DNA from: DATFQE01 sp963738205
GTDB taxonomy: Bacteria > Actinomycetota > Thermoleophilia > Gaiellales > Gaiellaceae
NCBI GenBank assembly: GCA_963738205.1
Contig: CAVTVQ010000007.1
Coordinates: forward strand, 124,001 to 188,000
DNA length: 64,000 nt
Direction of reading: 5' to 3'
Shown here: one piece after another, positions 1 to 7,552 of the stretch
Position numbering within the stretch: position 1 is the stretch's first letter
How the letters are laid out: each line of letters starts with the position of its first letter
Position numbers and translations under genes: made by a program
Notes under the pieces: model-generated
What the model was told of the DNA's origin: nothing
Database searches by the model: none
What the model saw: only the letters and a program-made list of their open reading frames with translations

Positions 1-2
1 GC

Positions 3-59
3 ATCCCGGCCGCACGCCTGGGCGGCGCGGTCGAGGTGCGGCCGGTCGTGGAGTACTGA
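3..59 (+). CDS. C-terminal end of a YCII-related (DGPF-type) protein, partial
   Basis: Only the last 18 codons are in the window, in frame 3, ending in VEVRPVVEY and TGA. This tail matches the end of YCII/DGPF domain proteins, which commonly sit directly upstream of ECF42-type sigma factors, and such a sigma gene follows immediately. The identity rests on the short tail plus gene context and is an inference. Confidence 0.5.
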   Translation: MPAARLGGAVEVRPVVEY

Positions 60-60
60 C

Positions 61-1224
61 ACGCTCGAGCAGGCCTTCCGCGACGAATGGGGCCGCGTCC
101 TCGCCGCCCTGATCGGCTTCCTCGGCGACTTCGACCTCGCCGAGGAAGCCGCCCAGGAGGCGTTCGCGATCGCAGCCCAGCGGTGGCCGCGCGAGGGAGA
201 GCCCGACAACCCACGCGCCTGGCTGGTGACGACCGCCCGGAACCGTGCGGTCGACCGGGTCCGCCGCCACCGCACGCTCGCGTCGAAGCTGCGCCAGCTG
301 GACGTGCCCCAGGCCGTGGAGAATGACGTGGAGGACAGTGCGATTCCCGACGAACGGCTCGAGCTGCTCTTCACGTGCTGCCATCCCGCGCTCGCGCTCG
401 ACGCCCAAGTCGCGCTCACGCTGAGGACGCTGGGCGGCCTGACGACCGAGGAGATCGCCCGCGCCTTCCTCGTCCCCGAGGAAACGATGAAGAAGCGCCT
501 CGCGCGCGCGAGGAACAAGATCAGGGCCGCTGGGATCCCGTTCCGCGTGCCGCCCGCCCACCTGCTGCCCGACCGCCTCGCCGCGGTGCTCGCCGTCGTG
601 TACCTGATCTTCAACGAGGGCTACGGCGGTCGCGGCGACCTCGCGGCCGAGGCAATCCGGCTCGGCCGCGGACTGGCGGAGCTGATGCCGGACGAGCCCG
701 AGGTGCACGGCCTGCTCGCGCTCATGCTGGTCAACGACGCCCGTCGCGACGCGCGCTTCGCCGACGGGGCCATCGTCCTCCTTCGCGACCAGGATCGATC
801 GCTTTGGAACGGTGCGCAGATCGAGGAAGGGCGCACCACGCTCGATCGCGGTCTGGCGCTCGGCGGCCGGGGCCCCTACGCCCTGCAGGCGGCGATCGCC
901 GCGCTGCACGCCGAAGAGCCGCAGGACTGGCCGCAACTCGCGGCGTTGTACGGCGAGCTCGCCCGCCGTACCGGCTCCCCCGTGGTGGAGCTCAATCACG
1001 CCGCGGCGCTGGCGGAGGCGGGCGACGTCGAAGGCGCGCTCGGCCTCGTCGAGAGCCTTGAGCTCGACGGCTACCACTATCTGCATTCGACGCGCGCCGA
1101 GCTGCTGCGGCGGCTGGACCGCCCCGACGATGCCCGCGAGGCCTACGAGCGCGCGCTGGAGCTCGTCCACTCGGACGCCGAGCGCCGCTTCCTCGAACAG
1201 CGGCTCGCGGAACTCCGAAGCTGA
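61..1224 (+). CDS. ECF sigma factor with DUF6596 extension (ECF42/SigI-like)
   Basis: A sigma-70 family extracytoplasmic-function factor with a long C-terminal extension. Region 2 is seen from about position 64 (FRDEWGRVLAALIGFLGD, then AEEAAQEAFAIAAQRWP). Region 4 spans about 400-530 (LTLRTLGGLTTEEIARAF, then a helix-turn-helix with KKRLARARNK). The rest is the tetratricopeptide-like DUF6596 part, including NEGYGG. The family usually lacks a classic anti-sigma factor and is paired with YCII proteins, as here. The start is unclear: the frame is open to the window edge, and the first ATG/GTG/TTG in frame inside the window is GTG 226, which would remove region 2. Translation therefore probably starts near 58-61 at a non-standard codon, or upstream of the window overlapping the YCII gene. 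Confidence 0.9.
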   Translation, partial: TLEQAFRDEWGRVLAALIGFLGDFDLAEEAAQEAFAIAAQRWPREGEPDNPRAWLVTTARNRAVDRVRRHRTLASKLRQLDVPQAVENDVEDSAIPDERLELLFTCCHPALALDAQVALTLRTLGGLTTEEIARAFLVPEETMKKRLARARNKIRAAGIPFRVPPAHLLPDRLAAVLAVVYLIFNEGYGGRGDLAAEAIRLGRGLAELMPDEPEVHGLLALMLVNDARRDARFADGAIVLLRDQDRSLWNGAQIEEGRTTLDRGLALGGRGPYALQAAIAALHAEEPQDWPQLAALYGELARRTGSPVVELNHAAALAEAGDVEGALGLVESLELDGYHYLHSTRAELLRRLDRPDDAREAYERALELVHSDAERRFLEQRLAELRS

Positions 1225-1240
1225 GGCGAGCCGGGCGGCG

Positions 1241-1267
1241 GGATGTGGCAATGCAAGACCTGACCCC
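1241..1267 (+). repeat. Dispersed 27-bp repeat, copy 1
   Basis: Contains GCAATGCAAGACCTGACCCC. It matches 25 of 27 bases of a second copy at 6344-6370 in the same orientation. It lies between the ECF sigma stop (1224) and the aminotransferase start (1297). It resembles the REP-type motifs found near RAYT transposase genes in many bacteria, but no transposase is present here; that assignment is inference. Confidence 0.6.
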
Positions 1268-1296
1268 CGTGCTTCGACCGGGCGACGAACGAGCCG

Positions 1297-2544
1297 ATGT
1301 TAGGTTTGGGCCCGGCGAGCCCGATGGCACTCACTCGAGATGCGCGAAGCTGGAACGACCTCTTTGCCGCGCGAACGCGCGCAGGGGTCGGCGCGGGGCT
1401 GGCGGACATCCTCGCGCTGGCCGGCGACACGACGCTGATTCCGTTCGCGGGCGGCTTCCCGGACGCGCAGACGTTCCCCGGCGCTGCGGCCGCAACGCTG
1501 CTCGCCGAGCTCGTGGCTGTTGGCGACGCGAGCGCCCTCCAGTACGCGCCGACGCAGGGCCTGCCCGGCCCAAGGGAGGTTGTCGCCGACCGGCTCGATG
1601 CCCAACAGGGGCGTCGCCCCGCCGACGACGAGGTGATGATCACCAGCGGCACGATCGAGGCGCTCGAGCTGGTCGGCAAGTCGTTTCTGGACGCGGGAGA
1701 AGTCGTCGTCGTCGAGGGCCCGACCTACTTGGGCGCGATCATGGCCTTCCGGAGCTTCGAGGCCGATGTCGTCGCCGTGCCGATGGACGGCGAGGGCTTG
1801 CAGGTCGACGATCTCGAGGGTCGGCTCGCCGCCGGGCTCCGACCCAAGCTGCTCTATACGATCCCCGACTACCAGAACCCCGCGGGCCTCACCCTGGCAG
1901 AGGACCGCAGAGCAGAGCTCGTCGAGCTGGCGCGGCGTTACGGCTTCCTGATCGTCGAGGATGTCGCCTATCGCGAACTCGGCTTCGGGCGCGAGCCGCC
2001 GCCGAGCATCTGGAGCCTCGCGCAAGACGTCGTCGTCCAGGCCGGTACCACCTCCAAGACGTTCTTCCCCGGCGTCCGGCTGGGCTGGGCCGTCGGCCCG
2101 GCGAGCGTCATCGCGCAGCTGGTCGCAGCGAAGCAGAACACCGACCAGTGCGCGGGCGCGCTGGGCCAGCGGCTGTTCGAGGAGTACGCGCGCCGCGGCT
2201 TGCTGGACGAGCAGCTCGAGCGTTCGCGCGCGCTCTACCGGCGGCGCTGCGAGCAGATGCTGGGCGCGCTCGAGCGGCACATGCCGCCCGAGGTCACCTG
2301 GACCCGGCCCGAAGGCGGGTTCTTCTCCTGGCTGACCCTGCCGGGAGGCGTCGAGTCGGCCGGGTTCACGAAGAGCGCCGCAGCGCGGGGAGTCGCGGTC
2401 GTCCCGGGCATCCCCTTCTTCCCGGACGGGCGCGGAGGAGAGAACGTGCGCCTGTCGTTCAGCAGGGTCGAGGACGAGCTCATCGACGAGGGCATTGGAC
2501 GGCTCGCCGCCCTCGTCGCCGACGAGACGGGAGGGACGCGGTAA
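1297..2544 (+). CDS. PLP-dependent aminotransferase, MocR/2-aminoadipate transaminase type
   Basis: Fold-type I aminotransferase (class I/II), 415 residues, without the N-terminal GntR domain of MocR regulators. Visible family marks are the substrate/cofactor loop SGTIEALELVGK (about 117-128), YTIPDYQNPAG (187-197), the aspartate contacting the pyridine nitrogen in VEDVAYRELGF (about 220-230), and the Schiff-base lysine K254 in AGTTSKTFFPGVRLGW. Members deaminate amino acids such as aminoadipate, leucine or aromatic amino acids; the substrate cannot be told here. ATG 1297 is the first start, but ATG 1324 is also plausible. It is followed by a cupin gene (overlap TAATG at 2542-2546) and an SDR gene, so the three form one operon. 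Confidence 0.9.
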   Translation: MLGLGPASPMALTRDARSWNDLFAARTRAGVGAGLADILALAGDTTLIPFAGGFPDAQTFPGAAAATLLAELVAVGDASALQYAPTQGLPGPREVVADRLDAQQGRRPADDEVMITSGTIEALELVGKSFLDAGEVVVVEGPTYLGAIMAFRSFEADVVAVPMDGEGLQVDDLEGRLAAGLRPKLLYTIPDYQNPAGLTLAEDRRAELVELARRYGFLIVEDVAYRELGFGREPPPSIWSLAQDVVVQAGTTSKTFFPGVRLGWAVGPASVIAQLVAAKQNTDQCAGALGQRLFEEYARRGLLDEQLERSRALYRRRCEQMLGALERHMPPEVTWTRPEGGFFSWLTLPGGVESAGFTKSAAARGVAVVPGIPFFPDGRGGENVRLSFSRVEDELIDEGIGRLAALVADETGGTR

Positions 2545-2948
2545 TGACGGACTCCTACTTCGGAACCGACGCCGGCGCGCAGGAGGGCTCTGGCTCGGGC
2601 GCCTTCGTGCAATGGGACGCGCTCGCTGCGATCGAGATGGTGCCCGGGCTGTACTTCCAGCCTGTGGTCGGGGATCGGGTGATGACCAACTTCGTCCGTT
2701 TCGAGCCCCACACGGAGGCGCCGCTCCACTGGCATGAGGAGGAGCAGATCTCGTTCGTGCTCGAGGGCGAGCTCGAGTTCGAGGTGGCAGGCGAGACCCG
2801 GCTGCTCACCCGGGGGCAAGCCGTCGTCATTCCGCCGAACGTGCCGCACGGTGCGCGCACGTACGACGGACCGTGTTTCGAGGTGGACGTCTTCCATCCG
2901 CCGAGGCGGGCCCTACTGGAGACGATGGGCTCCGCCGAGCCCGAGTGA
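2544..2948 (+). CDS. Cupin domain protein
   Basis: A 134-residue single-domain cupin. Motif 1 is HWHEEEQISFVLEG (two histidines and a glutamate as metal ligands) and motif 2 is PPNVPHG with the third histidine. Small cupins are either metal-dependent enzymes or sensors; nothing shows which. The start ATG overlaps the last base of the aminotransferase stop, and the stop overlaps the SDR start (GTGA at 2945-2948), so translation of the three genes is coupled. The context suggests a shared small-molecule pathway with the aminotransferase. Confidence 0.88.
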   Translation: MTDSYFGTDAGAQEGSGSGAFVQWDALAAIEMVPGLYFQPVVGDRVMTNFVRFEPHTEAPLHWHEEEQISFVLEGELEFEVAGETRLLTRGQAVVIPPNVPHGARTYDGPCFEVDVFHPPRRALLETMGSAEPE

Positions 2949-3727
2949 ACCTCGGGCTCGAAGGCCGTAAGGCGATCGTCACCGGCGCCTCCAAGGGGCT
3001 CGGCTTCGCGATCGCGCAGGAGTTGCTCCGGGAGGGAGCCTCGGTCGCGATCTGCTCGCGGAGCGAGGATGAGGTGCTCGCTGCCGCCGCCGAGCTGGGT
3101 CAGGACGGGCCGGTCGTCCATGCGGAGCGCGCCGATGTCACCGACCCGACGCAGGTACGGGATTTCGTTGCGCGGTCGGCCGAGGCTCTAGGGGGCGTGG
3201 ACTGCCTCGTCAACAATGCGGGGGGCGCGCATCCAGGCACGTTCGAGACGCTCGCAGACGCGGACTGGAGCAGCGACCTCGACGTCAAGCTGTTCTCGCT
3301 CATCCGCTGCAGCCGCGAGGTGCTGCCGCACATGCGGGCTGCCGGCGGTGGGCGCATCGTCAACATCGGCGCGGTCTACTCGCGCTACCCCGACCCCACC
3401 TTCTTCGCGACCTCGGTCAACCGCGCCGCAGGCAACTCCTTCACGAAGACGCTCGCGCTCGAGGTGGCGAAGGACAACATCCTCGTCAACGGCGTCAACA
3501 TCGGCTTCGTGATCACGCCGCAGTGGGAGAACATCCACCAGCGCCGAGCGCCCGAGTTGCCACGCGAGGAGTTCTTCGACCGCTTCGCCAGGCAGGAAGT
3601 ACCCCTTGGCCGCTTCGGGACGCCCGACGAGGTCTCCGGAATCGTCGCGTTCCTGCTCAGCGAGCGGGCGAGCTACATCACCGGCGCGTCGATCGACGTC
3701 GCCGGCGGCATGGGCAAGTACGTCTAG
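2945..3727 (+). CDS. SDR-family protein with degenerate catalytic tetrad
   Basis: A 260-residue short-chain dehydrogenase/reductase fold. The nucleotide-binding motif TGASKGLG (13-20) and NNAGG (90-94) are intact. The catalytic positions are not: the segment normally carrying Ser reads NIGAV (140-144), and the YxxxK motif is replaced by TSVNR (156-160, Thr for Tyr and Arg for Lys). The helix-4 Asn position reads DVKLF (113-117). It may use a different chemistry or act as a binding protein. GTG 2945 is chosen because it overlaps the cupin stop (GTGA) and places the Rossmann fold at the usual distance; an upstream start at 2873 would run through the cupin gene. It is the last gene of the operon. 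Confidence 0.85.
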   Translation: MNLGLEGRKAIVTGASKGLGFAIAQELLREGASVAICSRSEDEVLAAAAELGQDGPVVHAERADVTDPTQVRDFVARSAEALGGVDCLVNNAGGAHPGTFETLADADWSSDLDVKLFSLIRCSREVLPHMRAAGGGRIVNIGAVYSRYPDPTFFATSVNRAAGNSFTKTLALEVAKDNILVNGVNIGFVITPQWENIHQRRAPELPREEFFDRFARQEVPLGRFGTPDEVSGIVAFLLSERASYITGASIDVAGGMGKYV

Positions 3728-4242
3728 AGAGCACCTCGGCGAGCTCGGTGCCTGACGGCCCAGGCGTAGGCTGCGGCGGCGAGCACGGCGAACGCGCCCG
3801 TGCGCACGCGTAGTTCCCACGACTGATGCGCCCAGTTCGGATCCGGTACGGCGGCGGCGTGTGCGTCGAAGAACGGCCCGATCGGCGGCGCCTCCGTCAC
3901 GGCGAGGACGAAAGTCGCCGCGACGGCGACAAGGAAGACGAGTGCGGGCAGCGGCCGCCGCGTCAGCGCGGCCCAGGCGGCGATGCCGCCGACGATCGCG
4001 CCCAGGGCGACGAACGGAACCCAGACGAGGTCACCAGCGCGCACGACGGGGTGGACGAGCTCGCTGCCGGTCCAGGCGGCCGCCAGCAGGCAAAGCCCGA
4101 GGCAGACGGCGCCGAGCTCGGGAAGCGTCAACCTGACGAGCGCCACGCCCGCGCCGAGCGACCACACAAGGCGGCCGCGGCGCGTCGGGATCGCCTCGCG
4201 CTCGGCCAGCATTGCCGCTGCCCACTCGCGGAGGCCGGTCAC
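3724..4242 (-). CDS. Membrane protein partnered with PadR regulator
   Basis: A 172-residue protein with a short basic/polar N-terminus (about 1-25, ending RRGRLVW) followed by about four hydrophobic segments, roughly 28-58, 68-92, 95-115 and 145-165. No enzyme motif is visible. It overlaps the PadR gene by GTGA (4239-4242), so the two are co-translated. PadR regulators are often paired with a membrane protein or transporter they control. The stop shares CTAG with the convergent SDR stop. Function unknown. Confidence 0.8.
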   Translation of the reverse strand: MTGLREWAAAMLAEREAIPTRRGRLVWSLGAGVALVRLTLPELGAVCLGLCLLAAAWTGSELVHPVVRAGDLVWVPFVALGAIVGGIAAWAALTRRPLPALVFLVAVAATFVLAVTEAPPIGPFFDAHAAAVPDPNWAHQSWELRVRTGAFAVLAAAAYAWAVRHRARRGAL

Positions 4243-4502
4243 CAGGCCTCCTGCAGGCGGCGCGGCTCGGCGAGCTCGGCGCGCGCCACGCGAATGCCCT
4301 CGCCGGTCAGCCGGTAGACGTGCCGGCGCTGCTCCCAGCGCGCCTCGAGCACTCCGCGTTCCTCCAGGCGGGCGAGGATCGGATACAGCGTCCCCGAGGC
4401 AAGGCCGGTCTCCCGGAAGAGGTCGTACCCGTGGCGCCAGCGCGAAGCGTCCGCCAACAGCGCCTCGAGAAGCTGCCTCGCCTGCGGTGAGCTGCGTCGC
4501 AC
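4239..4502 (-). CDS. PadR-family transcriptional regulator
   Basis: A winged helix-turn-helix protein of the PadR group (small subfamily without a long C-terminal helix). The core is SPQARQLLEALL, HGYDLFRETGLASGTLYPILARLEERGVLEARWE and the wing HVYRLTGEG. PadR proteins are usually ligand- or stress-responsive repressors. The start is taken at GTG 4502 (87 residues), because the open frame back to ATG 4538 would cross a 14-bp palindrome (4512-4525) that looks like its operator. The ATG at 4538 (99 residues) remains possible. The membrane protein gene follows with a 4-bp overlap. Confidence 0.88.
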   Translation of the reverse strand: MRRSSPQARQLLEALLADASRWRHGYDLFRETGLASGTLYPILARLEERGVLEARWEQRRHVYRLTGEGIRVARAELAEPRRLQEAW

Positions 4503-4511
4503 AGGTGTAAG

Positions 4512-4525
4512 TCTACATATGTAGA
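4512..4525. promoter_or_regulatory. Perfect palindrome, candidate PadR operator
   Basis: TCTACATATGTAGA is an exact 14-bp palindrome 10 bp upstream of the GTG start of the PadR gene. PadR-type regulators bind palindromes of this kind next to their own genes, so autoregulation is likely. Inferred from position and symmetry only. Confidence 0.55.
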
Positions 4526-4544
4526 GGTCGAGCGGCAAGGACGT

Positions 4545-4629
4545 CAGGAACGGTCGGCGCTCTCGGTTGTTGAGCTACGGCCGTACAGCGCCGGCGGGAG
4601 TCGAACGCGCATCTCCGACCGTTCCTGAC
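4545..4629 (-). other. Inside-out (circularly permuted) tRNA-like element closed by a 14-bp inverted repeat
   Basis: Read on the minus strand, TCAGGAACGGTCGG (4629-4616) and its exact complement CCGACCGTTCCTGA (4558-4545) close an element. Inside, in order, are a T-arm-like hairpin with GTTCGACTC and a hairpin CGGC/GCCG where an acceptor stem would be. Next comes TA followed by a D-arm-like hairpin GCTC/GAGC (loop of 9). This is the order of a tRNA cut open in the anticodon loop with its acceptor ends joined. Weak points: the D-loop lacks GG, the T-stem has one mismatch and the acceptor two. It lies between the stop of the acyl-CoA synthetase gene and the PadR gene. It could be a structured RNA, a decayed tRNA-derived element or a terminator-like hairpin. 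Confidence 0.35.
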
Positions 4630-4707
4630 TCGCCCACTAGTGGTTCGCGCACACGCCCCGTCCCGGATCACGGCAACGCAAGCACCGACTCCGGGGACGG
4701 AGAAGCG

Positions 4708-6282
4708 CTAGCTGCGGACCGCGCCCGCTCGCTCGAGCTCCAGCTGGCGCAGCTCGATGCGGCGGATCTTCCCGGTCAGCGTCTTGGGCAGGTCGGCGAC
4801 GAACTCGATCCGTCGCGGATACGCGTATGCGGACAGCCGCTCGCGGACGAACGCCTTGATCTCGTCGGCGAGCTTGTCGGACGGCTCGTGATCGGCCGCG
4901 AGGACGATGAACGCCTTCACCACGTTGCCACGCAGCTCGTCGGGCGACGCCACGGCCGCCGCCTCGCGCACCGCCGGGTGCTCGAGGCAGACGGACTCGA
5001 CCTCGAAGGGTCCGACGCGGTACCCGGCGGCGATGATCACGTCGTCGGCGCGCCCCTCGTACCAGACGTACCCGTCCTCGTCCTCGCTGGCGGCGTCCTT
5101 CGTGTGGAACCACTCGCCGCCGAACACCTCCTCGGTGTCCTGCGGCCGGTTCCAGTAGCCGAGCGGATAGTGCGGGTTCGTGCGGGCGCGCAGGCAGATC
5201 TCGCCGCGCTCGCCCTGAGCGACAGGACGCTCGTCCTCGTCCAGGATCTGGACGTCCCAGCCCGGCATTGGCTTGCCCATCGAGCCCTCCCGGACCTCCA
5301 TGTACGGGTAGTTCCCGACGAGCGGATACGACTCAGTCAGCCCGTAGTAGTCGAGCACGGTCACGCCGTACTGCTCCCGGAACCAGCGAATCGCCTCCGG
5401 GTTCAGCGGCTCGCCGGCGGAGCAGACCCGCCTGAACTTCTGCGGATACCGCGTCCCGGCATCCTCGATCGCCATCATCGCCCGCATCGCCGTCGGCGTC
5501 GTGAAGACGTTGGTCACGTCGTGGCGGCTGAGGAAGTCGAGCTGCCGGTGCGGATCGAAGCCCGCCTCGCGGCGGTACACGCACTGCACCGCGCCGAGGC
5601 GCCAGGGGCCGAGCAGCGGCGCGATCCCGGCCGCCCACGCCCATTCGCCCATGCCGTGGAACCGCTCGCCGTCGGCGACCTCGTGGCTGTAGACGAACTC
5701 CTCGTGGCCGAGGATGTAGCGGTGGGCATGGACGATGCCCTTCGCGAGCCCGGTCGTGCCGGACGTGTAGTAGAGCTGCGCGGGATCCTCGGCCGAGGTG
5801 TCGCCGGGGACGGGCTCGGTCGAGGCGCCGGCGAGAGTGTCGAAGTCGAGGACGAGGATCCGCGCCTCCGCGTCGGCGAAGCGCGGGGCGTTGTCTGCAT
5901 CGGTGACCACGAGCTTCGCGCCCGAGTCCGAAAGGCGATGGCGAATCGAGTCGTCGCCGTAGAGCACCGACATCGAGAGCAGGATCGCGCCGAGCTTCCA
6001 GACGCCGAAGAAGATCGCCGCGGTCTCCGGCGCCGCCGGCAGCACGACCGCCACGCGGTCGCCGCGCTCGACCCCCAGGTCGCGAAGCACATGGGCCGCC
6101 TGATTCGCGAGATCCTGGAGATCCCCCCACGCCAACTCCCGGTAGGAGCCGTCGTAACTCTCCCACACCATCGCGAGCTTGTCTCGTGGGTGCTTGTCGC
6201 AGACGTCCTCCGCGATGTTGTAGCGCGCAGGCACCTCCCAGCGGTGCGCCGCGCAGACCTGCTCGTACGAGGTCGAACCCAT
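4708..6282 (-). CDS. AMP-forming acyl-CoA synthetase
   Basis: A 524-residue member of the ANL adenylating superfamily. It activates a carboxylate with ATP to an acyl-adenylate and transfers it to CoA in the cytoplasm. The phosphate-binding loop YYTSGTTGLAKG lies at 171-182, the motif DYYGLTESYP in the middle, the hinge region near YEGRADDVIIAAGYRVGPFEVE, and the catalytic lysine K505 in LPKTLTGKIRR. The length and the sequence GGEWFHTKDAA fit the acetyl/medium-chain synthetase branch; the acid used is not determined. It stands alone: the PadR gene downstream is separated by 205 bp. The ATG at 6282 has no competing upstream start. Confidence 0.9.
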   Translation of the reverse strand: MGSTSYEQVCAAHRWEVPARYNIAEDVCDKHPRDKLAMVWESYDGSYRELAWGDLQDLANQAAHVLRDLGVERGDRVAVVLPAAPETAAIFFGVWKLGAILLSMSVLYGDDSIRHRLSDSGAKLVVTDADNAPRFADAEARILVLDFDTLAGASTEPVPGDTSAEDPAQLYYTSGTTGLAKGIVHAHRYILGHEEFVYSHEVADGERFHGMGEWAWAAGIAPLLGPWRLGAVQCVYRREAGFDPHRQLDFLSRHDVTNVFTTPTAMRAMMAIEDAGTRYPQKFRRVCSAGEPLNPEAIRWFREQYGVTVLDYYGLTESYPLVGNYPYMEVREGSMGKPMPGWDVQILDEDERPVAQGERGEICLRARTNPHYPLGYWNRPQDTEEVFGGEWFHTKDAASEDEDGYVWYEGRADDVIIAAGYRVGPFEVESVCLEHPAVREAAAVASPDELRGNVVKAFIVLAADHEPSDKLADEIKAFVRERLSAYAYPRRIEFVADLPKTLTGKIRRIELRQLELERAGAVRS

Positions 6283-6343
6283 GAGGCTACGGCTCAGGAT
6301 CTCACCGTTTCACGAGCGTCACAAACCGCGTCGGTCGGCTGGC

Positions 6344-6370
6344 GGATGTGGTAATGCAAGACCTGACCCT
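6344..6370 (+). repeat. Dispersed 27-bp repeat, copy 2
   Basis: Contains GTAATGCAAGACCTGACCCT. It differs from copy 1 (1241-1267) at two positions and has the same orientation. It lies in the 105-bp gap between the acyl-CoA synthetase start and the stop of the first GNAT gene. Confidence 0.6.
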
Positions 6371-6387
6371 ACTCCGAGTTCACACGC

Positions 6388-7542
6388 TCACTTCCGCGAG
6401 AGACGAGCTGCTCGACCGTACAGCCGCCGTGCTGCGGGCGAGCGCTTCAGCCGCCGACGGGCGTGGATCGCGCCGACGACCGCTCCGGTCGCCACTCGCC
6501 CCCTGAACGTCCGCGCAAGGCCTATGCCCTGGTACATCGGTTCGAAGCGGTCCGTGAGCCGCCGTTTGTGCGGAGCCATGGTGCCGAGGAGCTCCACGCG
6601 CGTGATCCCGTCGGCGGCGGCAGCTTCGAGCGAAGCCAGCTTCGCTTCCATTCCGGGCCCGAACGCGGCGTAGGCCGGATCGAACGCCATCGCGACGCCG
6701 TAGGTCGCGCCTTCGAGCTGTAGCGCGAGCGCGAAGGCAATCGCTCGACCCCGGCACCGGACCACGGTCAGCCGCGGCACGTCGAGCTCCGCGAGCGCTA
6801 GGACGGCTGCGCGGTGGAAGCGCAGCCCGGTCGGCGTGATGAAGCCCGACGCGTCCCTACGGCCTTGCCAGCGCTGCCTGTGGACGCGAAAAGCGTCCTC
6901 GAGCGCCGGCGCGAGCTGCGCACGCGTGCGTGCCACGACGACCTCGACCGGCCCGACCTCCTCGAGCTGGCGCATCCGCCGCCGCCGTTGGCTGCGCGCC
7001 TTCGACGAGAACCGTGCCCGGTACACGTCCTCCCACTCCGCCGTGATGTCCATCACGGGCGCCTCTAGGCGCTCCACCAGCCGCAGCGAGCCGGGGGGCA
7101 TCGCCGCGACGAGCCGGCTCGAACCGGTCAAGCCGAACAGGCTCGCGAAGTCGCCGCCGGAGGAGCGCGCGTGCTCGACCAGCGCCGCCGCCGTGGCCGC
7201 ATCCTCGCCGGGGCCGAGGAGGACGTCGCCGAGGAGCGCCCACGTCCCACCGACGAACTCCGTCACGCGGAGCCCAAGCCGTTGCCGGGTGTAGAGCGGC
7301 AAAGCCCCGACGAGCCGGTCGCCCCGGAAGGCGACGTGAACGGCCAGCTCGGCGCCTCGACCGTACTGGCGCCACCATTCGAACATCCAGGCGTGCAGGA
7401 AGAACGGGCTCGGGCGCGGCATCGCGCGTACGAGGTCGTCCCAGTCGCCGGCGAGCTGGGCGAACTCGTCCTCCGACGAGACGGTCTCGACCCGCAGCTT
7501 CGGCTCGGCGGCTCGGGCCGTGGCGAGCTCGGCGCCTCGCAC
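6388..7542 (-). CDS. FemAB/BioF2-like acyltransferase of the EPS locus (GNAT 1)
   Basis: A 384-residue protein of the Acetyltransf_6 (BioF2-like) GNAT group. Such enzymes acylate or aminoacylate surface glycans and cell-wall precursors. The N-terminal half has FLHAWMFEWWRQYGRGAELAV and VGALPLYTRQ; the second GNAT fold contains FRVHRQRWQGR, IAFALALQLEG and RVELLGTMAPHKRRLTDRF. GTG 7542 is chosen because 105 upstream codons are low-complexity shadow sequence over the sugar-transferase gene, and this start follows the stop of the small membrane gene by 10 bp. It is the last gene of a three-gene operon and paralogous to the genes at 9694 and 18552. Confidence 0.85.
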   Translation of the reverse strand: MRGAELATARAAEPKLRVETVSSEDEFAQLAGDWDDLVRAMPRPSPFFLHAWMFEWWRQYGRGAELAVHVAFRGDRLVGALPLYTRQRLGLRVTEFVGGTWALLGDVLLGPGEDAATAAALVEHARSSGGDFASLFGLTGSSRLVAAMPPGSLRLVERLEAPVMDITAEWEDVYRARFSSKARSQRRRRMRQLEEVGPVEVVVARTRAQLAPALEDAFRVHRQRWQGRRDASGFITPTGLRFHRAAVLALAELDVPRLTVVRCRGRAIAFALALQLEGATYGVAMAFDPAYAAFGPGMEAKLASLEAAAADGITRVELLGTMAPHKRRLTDRFEPMYQGIGLARTFRGRVATGAVVGAIHARRRLKRSPAARRLYGRAARLSRK

Positions 7543-7552
7543 GATCGCCGCC

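Noticed and set aside
1245..2948. A 567-residue open frame
   Set aside because: It is a shadow of the aminotransferase; only its last 134 codons (from 2544) are the cupin.
4545..4629. An ordinary tRNA gene
   Set aside because: The arms are in permuted order, the D-loop lacks GG and the stems have mismatches, so it is listed only as tRNA-like.
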